Below are positions 26,034 to 34,081 of a DNA stretch of 64,000 nt, piece by piece. This DNA comes from Flavobacterium sp. HJ-32-4 (GTDB taxonomy: Bacteria; Bacteroidota; Bacteroidia; Flavobacteriales; Flavobacteriaceae). How positions within the stretch are numbered: position 1 is the stretch's first letter; each line of letters opens with the position of its first letter. The stretch lies in the NCBI RefSeq assembly GCF_022532105.1, contig NZ_CP092832.1, positions 930,001 through 994,000 of the forward strand. The letters are read 5' to 3'. The notes under the pieces are model-generated. The model had not been told where the DNA came from and searched no databases. It was given only the letters and a program-made list of their open reading frames with translations. The position numbers were made by a program, and so were the translations under genes.

Positions 26034-26176
26034 TATAACCCTAACCGGATTTATGTAGTAACCTGTATAGCTTTTTAGGACGCGACATCCAACCGGGATA
26101 CTGCCTGGATAAAGCGTATATAAAGCGTATATAAAGCGTATATAAAGCATATATAAAGCGTATCAATGTGACAGAT
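26034..26176. repeat. Intergenic element E, copy 1, with 12-bp tandem repeats
   Basis: Begins TATAACCCTAACCGGATTTA, continues with GTAGTAACCTGTATAG, then about five copies of an ATAAAGCGTAT-type unit (26109-26163), and ends AATGTGACAGATT. Copy 2 is at 27029-27151. Confidence 0.8.
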
Positions 26177-26227
26177 TATGCCATCGCGCGACATCTCCTA
26201 TCGGAAAACACAGCCGCGGTACCTCCC

Positions 26228-26360
26228 TAACCCTATTTCGAGCGCAGCCGAGAAATCTAAATCGATGGCACCGTTCGCCGTCATCCCGAGCGCAGCGAGG
26301 GACCTACCGCCCAATCCGCAATCCGACGGCACCGATTTTATTCCCTACCCAGAACAACCG
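26228..26360. repeat. Composite intergenic repeat, partial copy C (L-J)
   Basis: L and J parts only. J at 26327-26360 is identical over 34 bp to J at 26821-26854. The copy ends exactly where the stop codon of the next minus-strand gene begins. Confidence 0.85.
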
Positions 26361-26792
26361 TCACTGCTGTCTGAAAAGGTTCGGATTCTGCGCAATAACA
26401 AAATCGCGCAGTTCATTTGTTTTGGCTAAATAATCGTCACTACGAAAGAAATCCTCTATTTCTGAAGCGTAGGTCTCAAAAAGCGATACAATCTGTTCTA
26501 TTTGCTTACGAATGGCCTCATCGAGCGGGATGTCCTCATGGAAAAATGCATTCTCAATTTTCAGGTTTTGTTCTCTATGCGCAAACTCAATCAAATTGTA
26601 CAGCTCCACTCCACCATCCTCAATTCCTACTTTCGACAATATAGCGTAAACGTAACGGCGGTATTGTTCCACTGTAATTGAAAAAATATCAGAGGTATAT
26701 TGCGTAAAATGCGTAGTGCCTTCGTTAACTTCGCGAATTTTTCGAAATCCGCGTGGCGTAAGAAACGAGGTCAAAATAAAATCATAAATCAT
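26361..26792 (-). CDS. Orphan protein, 143 residues, flanked by a 34-bp direct repeat
   Basis: The protein is soluble and largely helical with many acidic residues (DFILTSFLTPRGFRKI, SIVEQYRRYVYAILSKVGI-like segments, DEAIRKQIEQIVSLFETYAS). The TGA stop occupies 26361-26363, directly next to the J repeat; the start at 26792 leaves only 28 bp to the second J copy. The gene therefore fills the space between the two repeats almost exactly, like a cassette. No family was recognised; an immunity-like role is a guess from size and setting. Confidence 0.6.
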   Translation of the reverse strand: MIYDFILTSFLTPRGFRKIREVNEGTTHFTQYTSDIFSITVEQYRRYVYAILSKVGIEDGGVELYNLIEFAHREQNLKIENAFFHEDIPLDEAIRKQIEQIVSLFETYASEIEDFFRSDDYLAKTNELRDFVIAQNPNLFRQQ

Positions 26793-26820
26793 AAAACAAA
26801 TTTACTAAGGAGCATCCAAA

Positions 26821-26949
26821 CGGCACCGATTTTATTCCCTACCCAGAACAACCGGCCTTCTTTCGCCACCACCCGTAAACCAATACGAATCATTCAAACC
26901 TGCTTTTCGTATTTTGACCTCCATAAGTTGTCAATTCCCGCACGGATTG
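26821..26949. repeat. Composite intergenic repeat, partial copy D (J-R)
   Basis: J (26821-26854) plus R, ending at TCAATTCCCGCACGG. Together C and D rebuild a full L-J-R element split by the gene at 26361-26792. Confidence 0.85.
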
Positions 26950-27028
26950 CACACGAGCGCAGCGACTGCCGAAGGAAATCCGCGAGATCGGCGTAAGCCC
27001 CGTATGGCAGGATTATGAATTGCCTTTG

Positions 27029-27151
27029 TATAACCCTAACCGGATTTGTGTAGTAACCTGTATAGTTATTTCAGGACGGGTCACCAACCGGGGATAAAGC
27101 ATAGATAAAGCATGGATAAAGCATGGATAATGCATGCGAATGTGACAGATT
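27029..27151. repeat. Intergenic element E, copy 2, with 11-bp tandem repeats
   Basis: Shares TATAACCCTAACCGGATTTG, GTAGTAACCTGTATAG and AATGTGACAGATT with copy 1. The internal array is four GATAAAGCATG-type units (27092-27135) rather than the copy 1 unit. Confidence 0.8.
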
Positions 27152-27179
27152 TTGTTTTAGCCCCTGAACCGCAAGAACC

Positions 27180-27221
27180 ATGAACTATGAACTATGAACT
27201 ATGAACCATGAACCAAGAACT
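27180..27221. repeat. 7-bp tandem repeat, 6 copies
   Basis: Unit ATGAACT with variants ATGAACC and AAGAACT, just before the pepO terminator. Confidence 0.85.
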
Positions 27222-27223
27222 AT

Positions 27224-27250
27224 AAAAAACCCCGTCATTAACTAACGGGG
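27224..27250 (-). terminator. Intrinsic terminator of the M13 peptidase gene
   Basis: On the minus strand CCCCGT, loop, ACGGGG and six T, beginning 9 bp after the stop codon. Confidence 0.85.
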
Positions 27251-27258
27251 CTTATCTC

Positions 27259-29301
27259 TTACCAAATCTTCACGCGCTTCGACGGCTCGATATACATGCC
27301 GTCGCCGGGCTTGATGCCAAACGCGTCGTAAAACGCATCGACATTCTGCAGCGGCACATAACCGCGGTACATCGCCGGCGAGTGTGGGTCGGTCTTGACC
27401 TGGTTCTTCAGCGCTTCCTCACGCGACTTGGCACGCCAGATCGTAGCCCACGAAATGAAGAACCGTTGCTCAGGCGTGAATCCGTCAATCAATCCCGGAT
27501 TGCCGTTTTCTTTCAGGAACAACTGCAGTCCGTCATACGCTGCATTCACACCCCCAAGGTCACCGATATTCTCTCCCAGCGTGAACTTACCATCCACGAA
27601 GGTACCCGGCACCGGCTGCAAGGCACTGTATTGGTCAGCAAGCGCACCCGTGAGTGCGGCAAATTGCTTCGCATCCTGTTCCGTCCACCAGTCGACCAGG
27701 TTGCCGTCGGCATTGTAGCGCGAACCCGAATCGTCGAATCCGTGCGAGATCTCGTGGCCGATAACCGCGCCAATACCACCATAATTCACGGCCTCATCGG
27801 CTTTGTAGTTATAGAAAGGCGGTTGCAATATCGCCGCCGGAAACACGATTTCATTGAACGACGGGTTAAAATAGGCGTTCACGGTTTGGGGCGACATCCC
27901 CCAACGGGTTTTATCAACCGGCTTTTTCAAGTCGGCAATATTCTCGGCAAACCGCCACCGCGCGATGGCTTTGGCGTTGTCGTAATACGTACCCCCTTCT
28001 TCCGGACTCTTGATCACCAACGCGGAATAATCCTTCCACTTGTCAGGATACCCGATCTTGATGGTCATCTTCTTCAACTTCTCAATGGCGTTTTTCTTCG
28101 TTTCCGGCGCCATCCACGTTAGGTTGTTGATCCTGTTTTCATACGCGCGGATGAGGTTCTGTATCATCGCCTTCGCCTTCTCCTTCGCCTCAGGCGGGAA
28201 CTTCTCGGCCACATACAGCTTGCCAAGGGCTTCACCCACCGAACCGTTCACCACCTGCAACGCACGCTCGTCGCGAACACGTTGCTTGATGGCACCGGTG
28301 AGGGTTTTGCCGTAGAATTCCCAGTTGGCTGTTTCAATCTGCGGCGACAGTTGCGAAGCGGCCCGGTTCAGCACCGTCCATCGCATATAGGCTTTCCAGT
28401 CGTCGACCTTGCCCTGTTTCAGGATGCCCTCCAACGCCGCCATGTATTTCGGCTGGTTGACGATTACTGAATCGAGTCCGGTCAAACCGAGTCCATCAAA
28501 ATACTGCTTCCAGTTGATCGAAGGCACCAGCTTCTGCAGGTCGGCCACCGACATGGGGTTATACGATTTACGGCTGTCGCGACGTTCAACGCGGTCAAAT
28601 CGCGGACGTGCCATTTCGGTTTCAAACGCCAGGATACGCTGCGCCTGCACCTGTGCCTCCGACGGTTTCTCGCCGATGAACTGCAGCATACGCGCCACAT
28701 GGGCCATATACTTGATCCGTTTTTCCTGCGAATCTTTGTCATTCGACACATAATAATCGCGGTCGGGAAGGCCTAGCGGCCCGACCCCCACTTCCACTAC
28801 ATTGCGTGTACTGTTTTTATCATCCGGTCCTACATCCGCACGGAAAAACCCGATGCCGCCTTCCGGTGCCATGTCGATCAACAGTCGTTCGAGTTCCCGC
28901 ACAGACTGCACTTTGGCAATTTTACCCAGCGTCGGCTTCAACGGAGAGGCACCTGCACGCGAACGGGCCACCGTATCCATCACCGTACGGTAAAGGTTTA
29001 CCGCCTTGGCGCGGTCATCCTGCGAAGGAAGCGTATTGTCTTTAGCCGTGCGCTTCAGGATGTTGAGGGCGTCACGATCGGTGTTCTTCCGCAGTTCGTT
29101 GAAACTGCCCCAGGTGGTTTGGTCGCCCGGTATCTCGGTAGCATCGAGCCACGCGCCGTTGACGTAGCGGAAGAAATCATTTTTCGGACTCGTCTTCGGG
29201 TCCATGTAAGAAGTGTTGATTCCAGGTTCCGACTTCTGCGCCTGCATCGAGAACGCCACAAAGCCGAGGGCAATCGCCCATTTTTTGGAGAATAGCATCA
29301 T
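27259..29301 (-). CDS. pepO: M13-family zinc metallopeptidase (neprilysin/PepO type)
   Basis: The protein has 680 residues. An N-terminal signal (KWAIALGFVAFSMQAQ) exports it. The N-terminal M13 domain begins MDPKTSPKNDFFRYVNGAWL. The catalytic part has NAYFNPSFNEIVFPA, HEISH (516-520), the third zinc ligand Glu577 in GENIGDLGG, and ends with the family CxxW-less tail EPSKRVKIW. M13 enzymes cleave oligopeptides at hydrophobic residues; in Bacteroidetes they are periplasmic or surface-bound. It is monocistronic with a TACATTTG -7 box. Confidence 0.95.
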   Translation of the reverse strand: MMLFSKKWAIALGFVAFSMQAQKSEPGINTSYMDPKTSPKNDFFRYVNGAWLDATEIPGDQTTWGSFNELRKNTDRDALNILKRTAKDNTLPSQDDRAKAVNLYRTVMDTVARSRAGASPLKPTLGKIAKVQSVRELERLLIDMAPEGGIGFFRADVGPDDKNSTRNVVEVGVGPLGLPDRDYYVSNDKDSQEKRIKYMAHVARMLQFIGEKPSEAQVQAQRILAFETEMARPRFDRVERRDSRKSYNPMSVADLQKLVPSINWKQYFDGLGLTGLDSVIVNQPKYMAALEGILKQGKVDDWKAYMRWTVLNRAASQLSPQIETANWEFYGKTLTGAIKQRVRDERALQVVNGSVGEALGKLYVAEKFPPEAKEKAKAMIQNLIRAYENRINNLTWMAPETKKNAIEKLKKMTIKIGYPDKWKDYSALVIKSPEEGGTYYDNAKAIARWRFAENIADLKKPVDKTRWGMSPQTVNAYFNPSFNEIVFPAAILQPPFYNYKADEAVNYGGIGAVIGHEISHGFDDSGSRYNADGNLVDWWTEQDAKQFAALTGALADQYSALQPVPGTFVDGKFTLGENIGDLGGVNAAYDGLQLFLKENGNPGLIDGFTPEQRFFISWATIWRAKSREEALKNQVKTDPHSPAMYRGYVPLQNVDAFYDAFGIKPGDGMYIEPSKRVKIW

Positions 29302-29321
29302 AGTTTGCCTATTTAGTGAAA

Positions 29322-29329
29322 CAAATGTA
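29322..29329 (-). promoter_or_regulatory. -7 box TACATTTG of pepO
   Basis: An exact TAnnTTTG match on the minus strand, about 20 bp upstream of the start. Confidence 0.5.
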
Positions 29330-29382
29330 CAGGTATCCGGGGCGTGCGTATGTTAAAACCGACAGGAACCCCGCCGATTGCG

Positions 29383-29390
29383 TATTTTTG
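29383..29390 (+). promoter_or_regulatory. -7 box TATTTTTG of the SCO gene
   Basis: An exact TAnnTTTG match 18 bp before the ATG at 29409. Confidence 0.5.
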
Positions 29391-29408
29391 TGGCGCAAAT
29401 CCACACCC

Positions 29409-30077
29409 ATGGCGTTCTTGAAAAAATACCGCATTTTCCTCATTACCATGGGGATCTTCTCGGTCGTCTTCCTTACCGTCGCCTACAACCTGCTGAAAAC
29501 CGATAAAAAGCTGCCTGTTTTCAACCCCGTCGACGTCAATCCGGAGTTGGCCGACCCTTCCGTTTGGCACGTCGGGCGCGACCATCGCATCGCCGATTTC
29601 TCGTTTGTCAACCAGGACGGTAAAACCGTTACACAAAAAGACTACGAGGGCAAGATTTACGTGGCCGATTTCTTCTTCACCACCTGCCAGACGATTTGCC
29701 CGATTATGACCTCCCATATGGAGAAGGTGCAGGACGCCATCCGCCACGATCCGAACGTCATGATCCTGTCGCATTCGGTCACACCCGACATCGACACCCC
29801 CGAAGTCCTGAAAGCCTACGCCCAAAAACACCACGTCGACGCCCGGAAATGGAACCTAGTCACCGGCGACAAACGCAAAATATTCGAAATAGCGCGACGC
29901 TCGTACCTCGCCGTCAAAACCGGAAGCGAAGCCGAAATGTACGACATGGTACATACCGAAAACTTCGTACTCGTTGACCGTGAACGCCGGATCCGTGGCT
30001 TCTATGACGGCACCAAAGAAAGTGAAATTAAACGCCTCATCGACGACATCAGGTTTCTGTCAGAATCGTCGGAATAA
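29409..30077 (+). CDS. SCO1/SenC-family copper chaperone or thiol oxidoreductase
   Basis: The ATG at 29409 gives 222 residues; the longer frame from 29316 lies over promoter sequence. A membrane anchor (FLITMGIFSVVFLTVAY) is followed by a thioredoxin-like domain. The copper site is Cys93 and Cys97 in TTCQTICPIM with His182 in MVHTENFVLVD. SCO proteins deliver copper to the CuA centre of cytochrome oxidase. No oxidase genes are in the window. It sits upstream of feoA, which has its own promoter. Confidence 0.92.
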   Translation: MAFLKKYRIFLITMGIFSVVFLTVAYNLLKTDKKLPVFNPVDVNPELADPSVWHVGRDHRIADFSFVNQDGKTVTQKDYEGKIYVADFFFTTCQTICPIMTSHMEKVQDAIRHDPNVMILSHSVTPDIDTPEVLKAYAQKHHVDARKWNLVTGDKRKIFEIARRSYLAVKTGSEAEMYDMVHTENFVLVDRERRIRGFYDGTKESEIKRLIDDIRFLSESSE

Positions 30078-30090
30078 GTCGAAAAAGCAC

Positions 30091-30119
30091 TACCTTTGCG
30101 CTTATTCAATCTAAATAAG
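30091..30119 (+). promoter_or_regulatory. feo promoter with overlapping inverted repeat
   Basis: TACCTTTG (30091-30098) is an exact -7 box. CTTATT-N7-AATAAG (30101-30119) covers the expected transcription start and ends in the GTG of feoA. A palindrome in this place fits an iron-responsive operator (Fur or DtxR type); this is inferred. Confidence 0.5.
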
Positions 30120-30349
30120 TGCAGACACCTCTTTCCGAACTGAAACAAGGGCAGCACGCCGTGATTGCGTCTTTCGAGATCGATGCCGTGCCGCTGAAGC
30201 TCATCGAAATGGGCTGTCTTCCCGGCAATCGTGTTGAGGTGTTGCAAATTGCGCCCTTCGGTGACCCGATATACCTGAATGTAAACGAAAGCCACCTGGC
30301 TATTCGCATCGAGACGGCCCGTCAGATTTGGGTAGAAACCGAGGCCTAA
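30119..30349 (+). CDS. feoA: FeoA-domain protein
   Basis: The protein has 76 residues and starts at GTG (30119) directly behind the promoter; the first residues M/QTPLSELKQGQ match the family start. The SH3-like fold is seen in LIEMGCLPGNRVEVLQIAP and GDPIYLNVNESHLAIR. FeoA assists FeoB in ferrous iron uptake on the cytoplasmic side. feoB starts 9 bp after the stop. Confidence 0.93.
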   Translation: MQTPLSELKQGQHAVIASFEIDAVPLKLIEMGCLPGNRVEVLQIAPFGDPIYLNVNESHLAIRIETARQIWVETEA

Positions 30350-30358
30350 TTTCCGAAG

Positions 30359-32461
30359 ATGTCTGACAACACCATCAAAGTCGCGCTTATCGGCAACCCG
30401 AACACCGGGAAAACGTCGGTTTTCAATGCGTTGACGGGGTTGAACCAGCAAGTAGGGAATTATCCCGGCATCACCGTCGAGCGGAAGCAGGGAAACTGCC
30501 AACTGCCGCTGGGCTTCAAGGCAACCGTACTCGACCTGCCCGGCACCTACAGCCTTAACGCCAGTTCCGTCGACGAAAATGTCGTCATCGAGTTGCTCAT
30601 GAACCGCAACGACAAAGATTTTCCGGATGTCGTAGTACTCGTGACCGATGTCGAAAACCTGAAACGGAACCTGCTTTTATTTACCCAGATCAAAGACCTC
30701 GAAATTCCCGTCATTCTCTGCATCAACATGATCGACCGGATGCAGTTGAAGGGCATCACACTCGATATCCCGTTCCTCGAAAAAGAACTCAAGACGCGCA
30801 TCGCGGCAGTGAGCACCCGCAAAAACCTGGGTATTGCGAACCTTAAGAAGCTGATCGTCGAATACCCACAGTTGTCGACCGAGCCGTGCCTGAATGCGTC
30901 GAGTATCGATCCGGAGTACTTTAACGGACTGCGGCGCGCCTTCCCCAACCAGCAACTCTATAAGTTGTGGCTGGTCATCACGCAGGACGTGAACTTTTCG
31001 GGCCTCACCAAAAACTTCCTCGATACCGAGAATTTCGCCAAGCCGAACACCGAGCTCAAGCGGATGCAACAAAAGGAAACGATCAAACGCTACCAGTTCA
31101 TCAACGATGTGCTCAAAGTCGGAAAGGTGACCGATACCTCGAAAGCGCGCGACCTCCGCAGCCGGATCGACCGGGTCTTGATGCACCGCGTGTGGGGCTA
31201 TGCCATTTTTGGCTTCCTGTTACTACTCATCTTCCAGTCGATTTTTGACTGGTCAAGTTACCCGATGGACTGGATCGACGGCGCGTTCGCCTGGCTGAGC
31301 AGTTCCGTCGCCGAACACATGGCACCGGGTACGCTCAACAACCTACTCACCCAGGGCATTATCCCGGGCATTGGCGGTATTGTCATTTTCATCCCGCAGA
31401 TTGCGTTTCTTTTCCTGTTCATATCCATCCTCGAAGAAAGTGGCTACATGAGCCGGGTGGTCTTCCTGATGGATAAAATCATGCGGCGTTTCGGACTGAA
31501 CGGAAAAAGTGTCGTACCACTCGTGTCGGGTACGGCCTGCGCCATCCCGGCCATCATGGCCACGCGCAACATCGAAAACTGGAAGGAACGTTTGATTACT
31601 ATCCTGGTGACGCCGTTTATGACGTGTTCGGCGCGTCTTCCCGTATACACCATCATCATTTCCCTCATCATTCCGAAACAACGGGTGTTGGGCATTTTCA
31701 ATACACAGGGCCTCACCCTGATGGCGCTGTACATCCTGGGGTTTTTGGCGGCGATACTGTCGGCATCCGTCCTGAACCGCATCATGAAACTGCGTTCGAA
31801 GTCGTTCTTTGTAGTCGAAATGCCAAATTACAAACTGCCGCTGGGGCGTAATGTGGTGTTGAACGTCGTCGAGAAAACGAAAGCGTTCATCGCCGGGGCA
31901 GGCAAGATCATCCTTGCGATTTCGGTCATCCTGTGGTTCCTCGGGTCCTATGGCCCGGCTGATACCTTCGGAAAGGCCGACCAGATGATCGCAAAAGAGG
32001 TCGCAGCGGGCCGCATAGCACCTGATCAACATGATTCGGCTGTGGCCGCCTACAAGTTGGAGAACTCTTATATAGGAATTGCCGGCAAGTCGATTGAGCC
32101 CGCCATCCGTCCGTTGGGTTATGACTGGAAAATCGGTATTGCCGTATTGAGTTCCTTCGCCGCCCGCGAGGTCTTTGTCGGTACGCTGGCCACGATTTAC
32201 AGCGTCGGAGGCGACGCCGATAACGAAGAACCGATCCGTGAAAAGATGGCCGCTGAGGTCCGTCCGGACGGTACCCGCGTGTTCACGACTGCCACCGGTG
32301 TCTCGCTGCTGGTGTTCTACGCCTTCGCGATGCAATGCGCCAGTACGTTGGCCATTACGCGCAAAGAGACGAATTCGTGGAAATGGCCGTTATACCAATT
32401 GTTGTGTATGAGTGTCATCGCCTACGTATCGGCACTCGCTGTCTATCAATTCATGAAGTAA
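30359..32461 (+). CDS. feoB: Ferrous iron transporter FeoB
   Basis: The protein has 700 residues. The N-terminal G domain has GNPNTGKTS (12-20), a VGNYPGITVE switch, DLPGTYSLN (G3) and NMID (G4). A GDI-like helical linker follows. The membrane part has the two Gate domains: GIGGIVIFIPQIAFLFLFIS, SGTACAIPAIMATR and SSFAAREVFVGTLATIYSVG. It imports Fe2+ across the inner membrane. The stop overlaps the next ATG by one base. Confidence 0.97.
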   Translation: MSDNTIKVALIGNPNTGKTSVFNALTGLNQQVGNYPGITVERKQGNCQLPLGFKATVLDLPGTYSLNASSVDENVVIELLMNRNDKDFPDVVVLVTDVENLKRNLLLFTQIKDLEIPVILCINMIDRMQLKGITLDIPFLEKELKTRIAAVSTRKNLGIANLKKLIVEYPQLSTEPCLNASSIDPEYFNGLRRAFPNQQLYKLWLVITQDVNFSGLTKNFLDTENFAKPNTELKRMQQKETIKRYQFINDVLKVGKVTDTSKARDLRSRIDRVLMHRVWGYAIFGFLLLLIFQSIFDWSSYPMDWIDGAFAWLSSSVAEHMAPGTLNNLLTQGIIPGIGGIVIFIPQIAFLFLFISILEESGYMSRVVFLMDKIMRRFGLNGKSVVPLVSGTACAIPAIMATRNIENWKERLITILVTPFMTCSARLPVYTIIISLIIPKQRVLGIFNTQGLTLMALYILGFLAAILSASVLNRIMKLRSKSFFVVEMPNYKLPLGRNVVLNVVEKTKAFIAGAGKIILAISVILWFLGSYGPADTFGKADQMIAKEVAAGRIAPDQHDSAVAAYKLENSYIGIAGKSIEPAIRPLGYDWKIGIAVLSSFAAREVFVGTLATIYSVGGDADNEEPIREKMAAEVRPDGTRVFTTATGVSLLVFYAFAMQCASTLAITRKETNSWKWPLYQLLCMSVIAYVSALAVYQFMK

Positions 32462-33279
32462 TGCGTTCATTCGTTCGTAGCGCCCTTGCCGGTGTCCTTT
32501 TCTTCGTATCCTTCGGCCTCACCGCCCAGGGAAAAATCGACCAATCCAAAAAAGAACTATCGGAGAAGTCCGACCCGTTGCCGACCCGGCCGTCTTCCGA
32601 ATCGCGCCCGTCGTTGCACGATGATGATTCCGACCATCCGTTTCTGGACCTCTTCCTCGACATCACGTTCGGGCTCTTTAAATTCGGTGTGATCGGCGAT
32701 TATAATTCGGAAGATCACCTCTACAAAAGCGTATCGTTCTATCCTTTCTACCGTGAAGGCATCGGAAACTACCGCGATTCGATCGAAGATAACCTCGGAC
32801 GGCTTGATATCAGCAACCAATTCCTTTCCGATTTCCGGAATATACAGGCGAACCACCTCAAGGTAACCGGTCGTCCCTTCCAGTATGTCTATGCCCGGGC
32901 CGATTGGCATCAATTGCGGGAGGCCTTTCGCGATCAACCCGACGACGGTCTCGCGCTCTTCCAATTACACGTGTGTTACGACCGCATCCGGTTGCCCCGC
33001 TTCAATATGGGGTGGCATTTGGGCGTTACCTATGTCGGAAGCGGCGTCAATAAGGCTGGCGTGTCAGCGGGCCTGTCGGCGGAAGCGTTCCTGAAGAAGC
33101 GATGGAGTTTCGCCGGATCGGCCACCTGGAGTGCCGTCAACGGATCCCCGGTGCAGGTGTTCGAGTTGTCGTCGCGCTACCACCTGAAGAACTACTTCGT
33201 GTCGGCCGGCTACGAGCATCTGCGAATCGCGTCACCGCGTTATGATTTCGTTGGCATCGGCGGCGGCGTTTATTTCTAA
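32461..33279 (+). CDS. Exported protein in the feo operon, probably outer-membrane beta-barrel
   Basis: The ATG at 32461 overlaps the feoB stop by one base (TAATG), so it is in the same transcript. The protein has 272 residues. A signal peptide (ALAGVLFFVSFGLTAQG) precedes a Ser/Pro/Asp-rich linker. The C-terminal half alternates hydrophobic and polar residues in strands (MGWHLGVTYVGSGVNKAGVS, WSFAGSATWSAVNG, YHLKNYFVSAGYEHL) and ends in GGGVYF, a terminal aromatic typical of barrel proteins. It could be an iron-related outer-membrane protein. No family was recognised. Confidence 0.7.
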   Translation: MRSFVRSALAGVLFFVSFGLTAQGKIDQSKKELSEKSDPLPTRPSSESRPSLHDDDSDHPFLDLFLDITFGLFKFGVIGDYNSEDHLYKSVSFYPFYREGIGNYRDSIEDNLGRLDISNQFLSDFRNIQANHLKVTGRPFQYVYARADWHQLREAFRDQPDDGLALFQLHVCYDRIRLPRFNMGWHLGVTYVGSGVNKAGVSAGLSAEAFLKKRWSFAGSATWSAVNGSPVQVFELSSRYHLKNYFVSAGYEHLRIASPRYDFVGIGGGVYF

Positions 33280-33288
33280 CTTTGCAGT

Positions 33289-33414
33289 ATGGATTGGCAA
33301 CTTCTCGTTTCGTATCTCATTTTGGCAACAGCCGTCGGCTACATAGCCAAGCGGTTCTTTTGGCCGAAACGAAAAGCCAAAAAGGGGAACTGCGGCACCG
33401 ATTGCGGTTGCTAA
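33289..33414 (+). CDS. FeoB-associated Cys-rich membrane peptide, 41 residues
   Basis: The ATG at 33289 lies 9 bp after the previous stop. One membrane helix (LLVSYLILATAVGYIA) is followed by a basic segment and a Cys-rich end NCGTDCGC. This is the pattern of the FeoB-associated Cys-rich protein family found after feoB in many bacteria. The Cys tail may bind iron or a cluster on the cytoplasmic side. Its stop overlaps the convergent repressor gene by 4 bp. Confidence 0.85.
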   Translation: MDWQLLVSYLILATAVGYIAKRFFWPKRKAKKGNCGTDCGC

Positions 33415-34064
33415 ACCGGCTTGACGAAGAGGTTGGCGGCTACTTTTCCCGAAATGGAATGAAGGGCACCGTCAACGCGTATCGCCAACGAGCCATCGAA
33501 GGGTTCACGTCCCACTATCGTGATGTGTGCACCCAGCGCAATACTGTTCTTATCGAGGTACTGCAGGAATTCCGACGAGGTATCGCGCACGCCCACACAT
33601 ACGCCTTCCTGCCCCTCGGCCAGTTCCGATACTAATTGTTTTTCGGTTTTCAGGATACGGCCTTCGCGGTCTGGAATCGGGTCGCCATGCGGATCTTCCG
33701 TCGGGTTGCCCAGGAAATCATCCAGTCGGTCAACGAGTTCCGGTGATTGGATGTGTTCCAACTGCTCGGCAATATCGTGAACCTCGTCCCAGGCAAATGC
33801 CAGTTTCTCGACCAGGAATACTTCCCACAACCGATGCTTCCGCACAATCATCTTGGCCGCCAGACGTCCCGTTTGGGTGAGCGACACCCCTTGGTATTTT
33901 TTATAATGGATGAGTTCCTTTTCGGCCAGTTTGCGTAGCATGTCCGTCACAGAGGAGGCTTTCGTCTCCATCTTCTCCGCAATGGCGTTGGTGCTGACTT
34001 CCGTTCCGCCCAGTGTCGTCAGGTGGTAGATGGCTTTGAGGTAATTTTCTTCTGAGAGCGTCAT
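33411..34064 (-). CDS. DtxR/MntR-family metal-dependent repressor
   Basis: The protein has 217 residues. It has a winged helix at 1-70 (LSEENYLKAIYHL, STNAIAEKMETKASSVTDML), a dimerisation and metal domain (RLAAKMIVRKHRLWEVFLVE, HDIAEQLEHIQSPELVDRLD) and a C-terminal FeoA/SH3-like domain. The order RKHRLWE-HDIAEQLEH supplies the usual metal ligands. It follows the Nramp gene by 17 bp in the same orientation, so it is probably autoregulated through the mntH promoter. Whether it senses Mn or Fe cannot be told from sequence. Confidence 0.9.
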   Translation of the reverse strand: MTLSEENYLKAIYHLTTLGGTEVSTNAIAEKMETKASSVTDMLRKLAEKELIHYKKYQGVSLTQTGRLAAKMIVRKHRLWEVFLVEKLAFAWDEVHDIAEQLEHIQSPELVDRLDDFLGNPTEDPHGDPIPDREGRILKTEKQLVSELAEGQEGVCVGVRDTSSEFLQYLDKNSIALGAHITIVGREPFDGSLAIRVDGALHSISGKVAANLFVKPV

Positions 34065-34081
34065 ATCGCAAAAAGCACAGG

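Noticed and set aside
24064..26949. Integron cassette array
   Set aside because: The J segment shows no attC-like folded arms and no integron integrase was seen. The cassette-like layout is reported as a finding instead.
26970..27100. Short coding remnant (frame reading EIREIGVSPVWQDYELPLYN) running into element E copy 2
   Set aside because: It has no start codon, and the second half is shared with element E copy 1, where the upstream part is absent; it could equally be chance.
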